Positions 46,752 to 54,495 of a stretch of 64,000 nucleotides of DNA are shown here, piece by piece; positions within the stretch are counted from its first letter, which is position 1; each line of letters starts with the position of its first letter. The stretch is from Arcanobacterium haemolyticum DSM 20595 (GTDB lineage Bacteria; Actinomycetota; Actinomycetes; Actinomycetales; Actinomycetaceae), in NCBI RefSeq assembly GCF_000092365.1, contig NC_014218.1, positions 930,001-994,000 on the forward strand. Direction: 5' to 3'. The translations under genes were made by a program, and so were the position numbers. The notes below the pieces were generated by a model, which saw only the letters and a list, made by a program, of their open reading frames with translations, had not been told where the DNA came from and searched no databases.

Positions 46752-46780
46752 TTGCCTGCGGGGAAAAGACGTGGAATAAT
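46752..46780 (+). promoter_or_regulatory. Promoter of the FMN riboswitch-ribXY unit
   Basis: TTGCCT (46752-46757) and AATAAT (46775-46780) are 17 bases apart. Transcription would start near 46787, just at the first stem of the riboswitch. Confidence 0.6.
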
Positions 46781-46789
46781 AGGGTTTAC

Positions 46790-46902
46790 GTGCTCCGGGG
46801 TCAGTGTAAGTCTGAACCGGCGGTGATAGTCCGCGACCCACGAAAGTGGTTGATTGGGTGAAATTCCCAAACCGACGGTTAAAGTCCGGATGGTAGGAGC
46901 AA
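46790..46902 (+). promoter_or_regulatory. FMN riboswitch (RFN element)
   Basis: The element matches the FMN aptamer in order. The closing stem GCTCC/GGAGC brackets CCGGGGTCAG, the ACCGGCGGTGATAGTCCGCGA arm (quoted in parts), a variable ACG/GTGG hairpin, GGGTGAAATTCCCAA, ACCGACGG and AAAGTCCGGATGG. The GGTGAAATTCCC, CCGACGGTTA and GTCCGGATG blocks are hallmarks of this class. Binding of FMN normally turns the downstream genes off. No thiamine (TPP) riboswitch signature is present, which separates this importer from thiamine-precursor systems with similar binding proteins. Confidence 0.93.
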
Positions 46903-46958
46903 CATGAGTGCGCGGCTTTCGCGTACTCATGTCTTCCCCGGTGCCTACGGGGAAGGAT
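46902..46958 (+). promoter_or_regulatory. Expression platform: two hairpins, the second covering the ribosome site
   Basis: Hairpin 1 has 13 pairs (46902-46914 with 46920-46932, one G-T) but is followed only by CTTCC, so it is a poor terminator. Hairpin 2 pairs CTTCCCCG (46933-46940) with CGGGGAAG (46948-46955), and its right arm includes part of the GGAAGGA ribosome site of the next gene. This suggests control of translation, with hairpin 1 as a switching or partial terminator element. Confidence 0.6.
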
Positions 46959-46962
46959 TGTT

Positions 46963-47715
46963 ATGCAAAGAAGCAGAATCGTGGCGCCGATCGTGGTTGC
47001 CGTTGTTCTACTTCTGCTGTGGGTAGGCGTTTCTCGATGTAATCTGGTGAGTGCTTTCGCGCTCCCTGATCCGGTATCTGTGTTCACGCGGCTTGTACGC
47101 GGAATTAGTGATGGGTACTTGCTGGCATCTGCATGGCAAACGTTGCATGTTGCTGTGATCGGTTCGCTTACCGCCGCATTGATAGGAATCCCTGTAGGTT
47201 TTGGCATCGCACATTTCGCGCCGTTCAGTGCGGCATTGGAACCATTTCTTGCAGCGTCGCAAGCAATTCCTGCGGTAGCGTTCGCACCTCTGCTCGTGTT
47301 GTGGGTGGGGTATGGGACTACGCCGATCGTGTTGTTGTGTGTGCTGATGGTTGTTTTCCCAATTATTATCAATACTGCGGTGGGGGTTCGGGATGTTGAT
47401 CCTGATCTGATCGCTGCGGCTCGGCTCGATGGCGCATCTGGTATGCGTTTGATGAGTTATATTGAGTTTCCATTGGCGCTTCCTGGCATTCTTGCGGGGA
47501 TTCGCACTGGCTTCACGCTGTCTGTTACGGGGGCGGTTGTGGGCGAGCTGGTGATTGGTGGCCAGCGTGGGTTGGGGATTGAATTATCAACAGCGCAACA
47601 TTTAACTGATGCTCCGGGAATGTTTGCGGCGATTGCGATTTTGGCCGTGCTCGCTGTTGGCATTTATCTGGCTTTGCGTGCGTTGGAAACGCGCGTGTTG
47701 GCCTTAGTTTCGTAA
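46963..47715 (+). CDS. ribX: ABC transporter permease, predicted riboflavin/flavin importer (RibX type)
   Basis: The 250-residue protein has about six membrane spans and the EAA-like loop that contacts the ATPase (ARLDGASGMRLMSYIEFP, about 152-169), as in the nitrate/taurine/thiamine-precursor permease group. Because an FMN riboswitch controls it, the substrate is most likely riboflavin; RibXY is a predicted flavin ABC system known from comparative genomics. The binding protein follows after 11 bases. No ABC ATPase gene lies in the window, so a shared or distant ATPase would be needed. GGAAGG precedes ATG 46963. The coding strand is G/T rich compared with rpe. Confidence 0.85.
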   Translation: MQRSRIVAPIVVAVVLLLLWVGVSRCNLVSAFALPDPVSVFTRLVRGISDGYLLASAWQTLHVAVIGSLTAALIGIPVGFGIAHFAPFSAALEPFLAASQAIPAVAFAPLLVLWVGYGTTPIVLLCVLMVVFPIIINTAVGVRDVDPDLIAAARLDGASGMRLMSYIEFPLALPGILAGIRTGFTLSVTGAVVGELVIGGQRGLGIELSTAQHLTDAPGMFAAIAILAVLAVGIYLALRALETRVLALVS

Positions 47716-47726
47716 AAGGAAGCACA

Positions 47727-48737
47727 ATGAAGAAATTTACTGCGTTAGTCACCGCTTGTGTTGCGATGGCTGGTTTGGCCGCGTGCCAGGGGGCCAATTC
47801 TGGCAAGGTTGAGAAGGCTGCGCCGGAGAAGGTCACGATTGGATTGACCTACATTCCTGACGTTCAGTTTGGTCCGTTGTATGTTGCGTTGGAGAAGGGG
47901 TATTTTGCCGACGCCGGTGTGGACGTCACGTTGAGGCATCACGGTGCGCAGGAAGCACTTTTTGGGGCGTTGGAATCTGGTGAAGAAGACGTCGTTTTTG
48001 CTGGGGCTACGGAGATGATGCAGGCTCGGACGAAGGGCCTGGACGTTGTTAACTGGGCTACGCTGTACCAGAAGTATCCGGTGACGTTGATTACTACGAA
48101 GGACGCGGGGATCTCTACGCCTGCTGATTTGGTTGGTAAAAAGGTGGGGCTTCCTGGCCCGTATGGGGAAAACTATTACAGCCTGTTGGCAATGGAAGAT
48201 AGCTACGACCTGAAGGACAAGCTTTCCGTTGATTACATTGGCTACACGCAGGCGGCTGCGATGGTAGGCCACCAGGTTGATGCGATTATTGGTTTTAACA
48301 ATAATGATTCGATTGCTATCGCGAACGCTGGCCTTGATGTCGTTGAGGTTCCGATGGTGAAGGGCGATATGCCGTTGATTGGCGTGGGGCTTGGCTCTTT
48401 GAAGTCGAACATGAAGCCAGAAACTTATGCGCATATATTGAACGCGATCGAACGCGGTGTGGAATTTTCTATGAAGAATCCGGAAGAAGCGATGGATCTG
48501 ATCGCGAAGCATGTAACGTCGCTGTCTGATCCTGATCAGCGCAAGGTGGCGCACAAGGTGTTCGATGCAACCTTGAAGCTCTACAAGGGCGATAAGGAAT
48601 TCGGCCATCAGGACTCGCAGGCATGGGAGAAGATGAGCACGTTCCTTGCCAAGGTGGGCATCGTGGAGAAAGCTGTTCCTCCGCTGAGCGCATTCACAGC
48701 GGAGGTTGTCAAGCTTTCCGAAGCGTTGAAGAAGTAG
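47727..48737 (+). CDS. ribY: Flavin-binding lipoprotein of the ABC importer (RibY type, NMT1/THI5-like)
   Basis: The 336-residue protein has a lipoprotein signal peptide with lipobox LAAC (Cys 20), then an NMT1/THI5-like periplasmic-binding fold: IGLTYIPDVQFGPLYVALEKG (quoted in part), GYFADAGVDV, and FAGATEMMQART. Family members bind HMP thiamine precursors, alkanesulfonates or flavins. The upstream FMN riboswitch argues for a flavin. AAAGGAAG lies before ATG 47727. It ends two bases before the convergent DUF3866 gene, with no terminator visible between. The Lnt encoded later in the window would complete its lipid modification. Confidence 0.85.
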   Translation: MKKFTALVTACVAMAGLAACQGANSGKVEKAAPEKVTIGLTYIPDVQFGPLYVALEKGYFADAGVDVTLRHHGAQEALFGALESGEEDVVFAGATEMMQARTKGLDVVNWATLYQKYPVTLITTKDAGISTPADLVGKKVGLPGPYGENYYSLLAMEDSYDLKDKLSVDYIGYTQAAAMVGHQVDAIIGFNNNDSIAIANAGLDVVEVPMVKGDMPLIGVGLGSLKSNMKPETYAHILNAIERGVEFSMKNPEEAMDLIAKHVTSLSDPDQRKVAHKVFDATLKLYKGDKEFGHQDSQAWEKMSTFLAKVGIVEKAVPPLSAFTAEVVKLSEALKK

Positions 48738-48739
48738 GC

Positions 48740-49843
48740 TTAATCAAGCATCTGGGCGGTATAAGCGCCTGCGGCCGCGGCTGCGATGAATGACGTGACG
48801 TCTTCATCCAGGCCGCGGCCCATTGTTTTCAGCCCCACCGGGAAATCACGAAGTGCATCGTAAAGGCCGGTAGCATCAACCTCAACAAGATCAAGCCTGC
48901 TGATGGTGGCTAGATCGGTTCGCTGCTGCTCTGCTACTTCCACCCAATCGCCTCCGATAAGTTCTTCTGGCATTGATGAGTACAGAGGCAGCGGAACAGT
49001 ACACGGAACTTTGACCACATCGGCAAGGACGCGGATTGTGTGGTGTGAGATCCCAAAGTGGCGGCCACGAGCATCGGCGTTGGACATGCGCACGCATGCC
49101 ACCGCGCTACCGCCCAGCGTATCAACGGCATTGATGGCTTCGCCGCAGGCCACGCCTGAGAATCCCCAGCGTGTTCCCGTGCCAAGGTTGCCGGGCCCTT
49201 GCGCAACGATTGCAATATCGGCGCCCCACACGTGGCGCGCGGCAAGAAGAGCACTGTGAACGTTCACGGCTTCCAGATCGCCCCCAAACGCCTGCCCGCA
49301 TGTGATCGTGCCCTGAATGTAGCCGAGATCAGCAAGTTTTTGTGCCGCCATAGAGAACCAGGCGGGAAGCGCACCGCCGTCGGTCATGATGTACGCAATG
49401 GACGCATCCGGCCGCGTGGCCCGAACGCCTGCTACGATCGCCGGTAGTGCGGAATGAAGATCGGCCACGATCACGGGCATCCCATTGATAGAATCGGCAT
49501 CTTCAAGCGCCTCATGATGCGGCGATTCCTGTTCGTCCACACCTTGAACCATGAACTGTTGCGGTGTGTAGCGAGCTTTCATGATGTGGCCAGGCGCAGG
49601 TGGTGGATCGGCAGGCAATCGATCAGGTGCCACCACGATCATCATGTATCCGCCGGTGCCAAGGCCACGTTCGAACGCGGAGCCGGAAAGGATTACCCGA
49701 TCGCCAATCTCCAGAACCCCAACGATGGGTTCGTATGCGAGAGCCCGAACGGTGCGTTGATCGGTGAGTTCAACGGCGTATTCGTATGCGTGCCCCCAAG
49801 AACGGCGTAACTGAACAATGTGGCCTTGTCTGTACATCATCAT
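48740..49843 (-). CDS. DUF3866 family protein
   Basis: The 367-residue protein matches what I recall of DUF3866: a short beta-rich N-terminal part (GHIVQLRRSWGHAYEYAV, AYEPIVGVLEIGDRV), then a central TDGGALPAWFS motif, GTITCGQAFGGDLEAVN, and the glycine-rich IVAQGPGNLGTGTRWGFSG. There is no signal peptide. The function is not known. The family gene often neighbours pafBC-helY in actinobacteria, as here. The first of three tandem ATGs (49843) is used, with AAGG seven bases before it. It diverges from pafB across a 30-base gap containing a palindrome. Confidence 0.88.
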   Translation of the reverse strand: MMMYRQGHIVQLRRSWGHAYEYAVELTDQRTVRALAYEPIVGVLEIGDRVILSGSAFERGLGTGGYMMIVVAPDRLPADPPPAPGHIMKARYTPQQFMVQGVDEQESPHHEALEDADSINGMPVIVADLHSALPAIVAGVRATRPDASIAYIMTDGGALPAWFSMAAQKLADLGYIQGTITCGQAFGGDLEAVNVHSALLAARHVWGADIAIVAQGPGNLGTGTRWGFSGVACGEAINAVDTLGGSAVACVRMSNADARGRHFGISHHTIRVLADVVKVPCTVPLPLYSSMPEELIGGDWVEVAEQQRTDLATISRLDLVEVDATGLYDALRDFPVGLKTMGRGLDEDVTSFIAAAAAGAYTAQMLD

Positions 49844-49852
49844 GTCTTAACC

Positions 49853-49864
49853 TTAGTGCACTAA
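49853..49864. promoter_or_regulatory. 12-bp palindrome in the DUF3866/pafB divergent promoter
   Basis: TTAGTGCACTAA is a perfect palindrome in the 30-base gap between the two starts. It overlaps the start of the presumed pafB -10 (TAAAGT, 49862-49867), which lies six bases before the pafB ATG. A bound regulator could affect both genes. Confidence 0.5.
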
Positions 49865-49873
49865 AGTATAGGT

Positions 49874-50779
49874 ATGTCTACATCTGTCGAAGAACGCCGT
49901 TTTACTCTTCTCACGTTGTTGTCGCGAGAGCCGGCTACGAGCGCCCAGATTGGCTTGTTGCCTGCGTATCGTGCTCATACTGGGGTGGCGCTGCAGCGGA
50001 TGATTGAGCGAGATATTCAGACTTTGCGGCTGTCTGGCCACGTGATTGTGGTGGATTCGGAGTATCGCTACCGGGTGGATGATTCGGCGAAGATTCGCCT
50101 GGACGTAACGGGCGTGGATGTGACTGCGATTCGGCGTATTTTGGGTACGAAGCGCCGTAATAATGTGGAGGCTTTTGCTCAGTTTGGTGCTACGAAGGTG
50201 ATTGGGAGTGGCGAGGTTTCGGGCAAGGTTGCGCCGTATCGGTTGAGTGTTCCGGTGGGCGATAGTGTGGTTGAAGTTGCAGATGCCATAACTGTAAGGT
50301 GCAGGATTCGTTTTTCGTATGATAGGCAGGGTACGCCGGTTCAGTATGTGGTGGAGCCGTGGCGGATTGGCGTTCATTTTGGCGCGTTTTATTTGGTTGG
50401 AGCTGTGGTGTCTCGCGCTGGGTGCAGCGTTGGTGCGGAGGTGCGTACGTTCCGCTTATCGCGTGTGATTGGTCAGGTTGAGGTGGTGGATTTGCCGTGT
50501 GAGTTCCCGGTTGTCTCTGAGGTTGAGTCTGATTTATCGCCGGTTGACGTGGTGTTGTTGGTTGCGGATCCGCGTGCTCCGTTGGCTAGGCGTGGCCGGG
50601 TGGTTGCGGAGTGTGACGCCGGGGTTTTGGTTGCGTATGAGGCGGTGGATCGCTGGGATATCGTTGAGGAGATTGTGTTGTATCAGGGCGGTGCGGAGAT
50701 TGTGGAGCCTGCGTGGTTGCGCGATCAGGTTGCGGAGCGTCTGGATCACGCGATGGAGGTTCTTGATGGGGTTTGGTGA
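49874..50779 (+). CDS. pafB: WYL-domain transcriptional regulator PafB
   Basis: PafB and PafC form a WYL-domain heterodimer that in mycobacteria activates a LexA-independent DNA damage response. The 301-residue product has an N-terminal winged helix (RFTLLTLLSREPATSAQIG, with an ERDIQTLRLSG recognition segment) and a WYL domain whose core is VEPWRIGVHFGAFYLVG (about 155-171). The gene overlaps pafC by 14 bases, so both subunits are made together. The proteasome genes that give the pair its name (pafA, prcBA) are not in the window. The upstream -10 suggests a leaderless mRNA. Confidence 0.88.
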   Translation: MSTSVEERRFTLLTLLSREPATSAQIGLLPAYRAHTGVALQRMIERDIQTLRLSGHVIVVDSEYRYRVDDSAKIRLDVTGVDVTAIRRILGTKRRNNVEAFAQFGATKVIGSGEVSGKVAPYRLSVPVGDSVVEVADAITVRCRIRFSYDRQGTPVQYVVEPWRIGVHFGAFYLVGAVVSRAGCSVGAEVRTFRLSRVIGQVEVVDLPCEFPVVSEVESDLSPVDVVLLVADPRAPLARRGRVVAECDAGVLVAYEAVDRWDIVEEIVLYQGGAEIVEPAWLRDQVAERLDHAMEVLDGVW

Positions 50780-51671
50780 TTTGTCGCTTGCCCGCAAGCG
50801 TGCGATTGTCGATTTTTTGTTCCGCCGCCCGAACGTTTCGTTGGGGGAGGCGGCTACGCATTTTGGGTTGTCGTGGGAGGCGTTGCGTGATGAGGTTTCA
50901 CAGCTTTCTACGGTTGAGTTGGTGAGTGGTTCGTTTTTTGAGTCTCCGTTTGATGTGTGGATTGACGACGACGTTCCGACCCCCGATTCCCTTATCCGCG
51001 TTTCTCATGTGGAAACTGAGGGAATGCCGGCATTATCGCCGGCTGAAATCGTTTCGTTGCTGGGTGCGATCGATACGGCGTTTGTTGCTGCAGATAGTGA
51101 TGACGCTCAGGCTTTGAGCGAATTGCGTGGCAGAATCGTGGAGGCCACAGAGGCGAAGGGATATGGATCGGTTCTGTGGCCTGCTCCTCAAATGGAGGCG
51201 TTGCCAGCGGTACTCGATGCTGTGAATGAGGCGCTGGCGTCCGCTCAGTATCTGACGATTGAGTATTGGAAGTTTGATCTGGCAACGAACCGAATGGCGC
51301 CATCACTGGTAGAAGTAGCGCCAGTGAGCATCATACCTGGCCGTCATCCGCTCTTGTTGGCGTCCTGTAATAATGAGGTTCGGCGCTATCGGATTGATAG
51401 AATCACGGAGGCTACCGTGGGTAATCGGGCAGTTTCTGGCCGATTGGAGCGCCGTATTTCTGGTGCGGCTGGCCGCGATACGATTGATGGCGTGAAGGTT
51501 CGTTTGTGGTGTCAACCGGGGTGCCGCTGGGTTGTGGAGGACATTCCGGGATCAACTCTGACGCAACGCGATAACTATGACATCATTGAACTTCCTGTGC
51601 GTCATCGTTCTTGGTTGATGTCATTAGTGGTGCGTCTCGGCCAGAAGGTAGAACGCGTGGAAAGAGTGTGA
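50766..51671 (+). CDS. pafC: WYL-domain transcriptional regulator PafC
   Basis: This is the partner of PafB. The 301-residue protein begins GFGDLSLARKRAIVDFLF, with a winged helix (NVSLGEAATHFGLSWEALRDE, quoted in part) and a WYL domain containing EYWKFDLATNRMAPSLVEVA and PGRHPLLLASC, where the usual W-Y-L pattern is weakly kept. ATG 50766 lies 14 bases inside the pafB end; a longer open frame to 50469 overlaps pafB deeply and is not used. The stop overlaps helY by one base. No tat genes separate it from helY, unlike in mycobacteria. Confidence 0.87.
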   Translation: MGFGDLSLARKRAIVDFLFRRPNVSLGEAATHFGLSWEALRDEVSQLSTVELVSGSFFESPFDVWIDDDVPTPDSLIRVSHVETEGMPALSPAEIVSLLGAIDTAFVAADSDDAQALSELRGRIVEATEAKGYGSVLWPAPQMEALPAVLDAVNEALASAQYLTIEYWKFDLATNRMAPSLVEVAPVSIIPGRHPLLLASCNNEVRRYRIDRITEATVGNRAVSGRLERRISGAAGRDTIDGVKVRLWCQPGCRWVVEDIPGSTLTQRDNYDIIELPVRHRSWLMSLVVRLGQKVERVERV

Positions 51672-54271
51672 TGGTAGATTTAGTTATTTCCCATATTGTT
51701 GATGGGTATTCTGCGCGTGGGATCACGCTTGACGATTTCCAGGTGAAGGCGATGGAGGCGTTGGCGAAGGGCCGGGACGTCTTTGTGAGTGCACCTACCG
51801 GCGCTGGTAAAACGGTGGTTGCAGAGTGTGCAGTTGAATTGGCTCTGGCGCGCTCAACTCGGTGCATTTATACCGCTCCGATTAAGGCGTTGTCGAATCA
51901 GAAGTTTAAAGATTTGTGCGAACGTTACGGAGACGAGCACGTTGGCTTGGTGACGGGCGATACGGTGATCAATCGTGACGCCCCAATTTTGGTGGTGACA
52001 ACCGAAGTTGTTCGCAACATGCTGTTGACCCGCGATTCGGGAATCGCCGATATCGGTTACGTGGTCTTGGATGAGGTTCATTTCTTAGGCGATCCGTTCC
52101 GTGGCCCGGTGTGGGAGGAAATTATTCTTCAGTTGCCGCGCACCGCACGCCTCGTTTCGCTTTCCGCAACCGTTGCGAATATTGACGAGTTTACGTCTTG
52201 GCTACGTTCGGTTCGCGGTACAACAGAAGTGATTACGAGTACCGTTCGCCCTGTTCCGTTGGAGCAGTTTGTGGCCACGAAGCGTTCCTTGGTTCCGTTG
52301 TTTGATCGGCAAGGAAATCTGGCCGTGCCGAATGATTCGCCGCGGCCAGATTCGGATAGACGACGACGCCGTGGCGACCCCGCTGGCCGACGTCGTAAAA
52401 CCCTACGAACGGTAGAAAATGCCAAGATGCTCCCTGCGATCCATTTCGTTTTCTCACGCAAGGGATGCGATACTGCTGTTGCGGATCTTTTAGACGCAGA
52501 TGTTTTCTTAACAACGAAGGATGAAGCGAAGATTATTCGTCGTCGTCTGTCAGACGTCAAAGCAACCATGAGCGAAGCCGATGCTCGAACGATACGTTTT
52601 GGATTCTGGGCCAAAGCTTTCTCACGTGGATTCGCAGCTCACCATGCAGGAATGTTCCCCGCGCTCAAGGAACTGGCGGAACAACTGATGGATGACGGGC
52701 TGCTGAAACTCGTCTACGCAACGGGAACGCTCGCGCTCGGAATCGATATGCCTGTACGCACGGTGATTATCGAAGATCTGATCAAATGGAATGGTGACGA
52801 TTTTGTCCCGCTCACGGCAACGGAATATACGCAACTGATTGGGCGTGCGGGGCGGCGCGGCAAGGATACGCATGGCAACGCAGTGGTGGTTCACACTCCG
52901 GAACTGGACGTCGAATACTTAGCCCATATTGGTTCTGGGCACGTGGATCCGCTCATGTCGGCGTTCGTGCCGTCCTATAACACGGTGGTTAATCTACTCA
53001 CGCACCTGTCACTGGACGAAGCCCGTGCGATCATGGGGCAATCGTTCGCACAATACCAAAAGAACGCGGATCTGGGAACGATCGAAGCGAAACTTGCTCG
53101 GGTGGAACGGAGGCTTACGCAAACATCGGAAGAACTGGAACACGCGTGCGAACTTGGATCCGTTACCGAATACGTGGAGGTGCTCAAAGAAGCCGGGCGC
53201 GCATCGAAATCTCAACGCAAAGCTGCCAAAGAAGCCTACCGCAAGGAAATCGACGAATCGTGGTACAACGCGGTTACCGGCATGCTCTATGCGTTCGCCG
53301 TGGATGGAGAACTGGACTACGGAATCGCGCTCTCTGTATCAGACAAACGAATCCGCATGATCGACGTGTATGGGGACGTGTTCTGGTTGCGCCACGCCGA
53401 TCTCTCATCGCAACTGCGTGACCTCGGATTCATCGATCTCCCATACGGGCGGTCTGTGAAAGATCCGAGCGTGCGCGAAGATTTTGCGGATACCATCCAT
53501 AACGCCATCGAAGAACGACTTGATCTGGGGCTTGATGAAGACTTGCGCCAATCGTGGGATCGCTACGCTGTACGGGAAACTCCGGTTGTTGAAGCGCATC
53601 CCGTACACGCCTGCGCCGATCGGCATCTGCACCGTGCTCAAGCGGCCGAATATAGCACGTTGCTGGATAGGCGCCAGGAACTCGTGACTGTGCGCGAATC
53701 GTACGATGGGTCTGTGGCGCGCGAATTCGATGCCACTGTTGGCGTACTCGAAAAGCTTGGCTATCTGCATGTGAAAGACGGGCGAGCGAAACTGAGCATG
53801 GGCGGAACGCTGCTTCGCGGTATCCACAGCGAAGCAGACGCACTGACCGTCATGTGTATGTCTGAACCCGTATTTGAAGATCTCAGCCCTGCCAAGTTTG
53901 CTGGCGTGTGCTCGGCGTTGCTGTGTGATCGGCGATTCTCGTCGTTCGCACCACGGGATCCACAACTGCGGTTTGCGTGGGGCCGGATCGAAGCAAACAT
54001 GGACGATCTGGTGGGGCGTGAATATGCTGCGGGGATCTCACGAACTGGGGTGCCGACCCCTGGTGCGATCGATGCGTTCACCTTGTTGGCCAGCGGTGCG
54101 GATCTGGAAACCGCGGTTGCTGCATCCAAGCTCGCTGTTGGTGATCTGATTACGGCGAACAGACGTTTAATTGACATTCTGGGGCAGCTCGTTGATGTTG
54201 GCGGTGATAGCTGGCTAGGGGAGCGCGCTTATCAGGCTCGTGAATTGTTGCGCAGGTGGGACTGGACGTGA
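51671..54271 (+). CDS. helY: Superfamily 2 RNA/DNA helicase HelY (Ski2/Mtr4-like)
   Basis: The 866-residue helicase has Walker A APTGAGKTV (about 40-48), TAPIKALSNQKF, the DEVH box in LDEVHFLGD (about 133), SATVAN, and the C-terminal helicase motifs GIDMPVRTVIIED and QLIGRAGRRGKD. A DSHCT-like C-terminal domain follows (LYAFAVDGELDYG and after). Ski2-like helicases feed RNA to degradative machines; the exact role of HelY in actinobacteria is not established. ATG 51671 overlaps the pafC stop. An insert rich in Arg and Asp (DSDRRRRRGDPAGRRRK) sits at about 232-248. Confidence 0.92.
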   Translation: MVDLVISHIVDGYSARGITLDDFQVKAMEALAKGRDVFVSAPTGAGKTVVAECAVELALARSTRCIYTAPIKALSNQKFKDLCERYGDEHVGLVTGDTVINRDAPILVVTTEVVRNMLLTRDSGIADIGYVVLDEVHFLGDPFRGPVWEEIILQLPRTARLVSLSATVANIDEFTSWLRSVRGTTEVITSTVRPVPLEQFVATKRSLVPLFDRQGNLAVPNDSPRPDSDRRRRRGDPAGRRRKTLRTVENAKMLPAIHFVFSRKGCDTAVADLLDADVFLTTKDEAKIIRRRLSDVKATMSEADARTIRFGFWAKAFSRGFAAHHAGMFPALKELAEQLMDDGLLKLVYATGTLALGIDMPVRTVIIEDLIKWNGDDFVPLTATEYTQLIGRAGRRGKDTHGNAVVVHTPELDVEYLAHIGSGHVDPLMSAFVPSYNTVVNLLTHLSLDEARAIMGQSFAQYQKNADLGTIEAKLARVERRLTQTSEELEHACELGSVTEYVEVLKEAGRASKSQRKAAKEAYRKEIDESWYNAVTGMLYAFAVDGELDYGIALSVSDKRIRMIDVYGDVFWLRHADLSSQLRDLGFIDLPYGRSVKDPSVREDFADTIHNAIEERLDLGLDEDLRQSWDRYAVRETPVVEAHPVHACADRHLHRAQAAEYSTLLDRRQELVTVRESYDGSVAREFDATVGVLEKLGYLHVKDGRAKLSMGGTLLRGIHSEADALTVMCMSEPVFEDLSPAKFAGVCSALLCDRRFSSFAPRDPQLRFAWGRIEANMDDLVGREYAAGISRTGVPTPGAIDAFTLLASGADLETAVAASKLAVGDLITANRRLIDILGQLVDVGGDSWLGERAYQARELLRRWDWT

Positions 54272-54283
54272 CTTTTCCCGGGC

Positions 54284-54299
54284 AGTGATATATATCACT
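54284..54299. repeat. 16-bp A/T-rich perfect palindrome after helY
   Basis: AGTGATATATATCACT is perfectly self-complementary and overlaps a TTGACA hexamer (54299-54304) by one base. It lies 12 bases after the helY stop. No good -10 is found at the right distance, so its role (operator or termination hairpin) is open. Confidence 0.6.
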
Positions 54300-54410
54300 T
54301 GACAATGTTACGTAAGGAAAAGAGGCCTGCCGTTGATTTGACAGCAGTGTGGGCTTGAGCGATCAAAAAGACCTCCACTACGGTTAGTCATATACCCACA
54401 AGACGTGAGT

Positions 54411-54479
54411 AAGGCTCCTATATCGCGTTCGATAGAAAACGATGTTTGCATCGGTCCGAGGTTCGCGAATGGGAGCCTT
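54411..54479 (+). ncRNA. Unassigned structured element upstream of lnt
   Basis: AAGGCTCC... (54411-54427) pairs with 54464-54479 in a stem of about 16 pairs with one bulged A and one G-T pair. Inside it is a small CGATG/CATCG hairpin (54440-54453). TTGAGC (54355-54360) and TACGGT (54379-54384), 18 apart, could start a transcript near 54391. The right arm contains the presumed -35 of lnt. I could not match it to a known RNA class; it may be a small RNA, an attenuator or an incidental fold. Confidence 0.35.
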
Positions 54480-54489
54480 TGTCTATACT
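54462..54489 (+). promoter_or_regulatory. Promoter of lnt giving a leaderless mRNA
   Basis: TATACT (54484-54489) is a near-consensus -10 lying six bases before GTG 54496. TTCGCG (54462-54467), 16 bases upstream, is a weak -35. Confidence 0.55.
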
Positions 54490-54495
54490 TCAACT

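Noticed and set aside
46790-46902. Thiamine (TPP) riboswitch before an NMT1/THI5-like importer
   Set aside because: TPP hallmarks were looked for and not found; the GGTGAAATTCCC, CCGACGG and GTCCGGATGG blocks identify an FMN aptamer.
47745-48608. A 287-codon minus-strand frame opposite ribY
   Set aside because: The product is unusually rich in Arg, His and Asn and matches no family; the plus strand has a lipobox and binding-protein fold.
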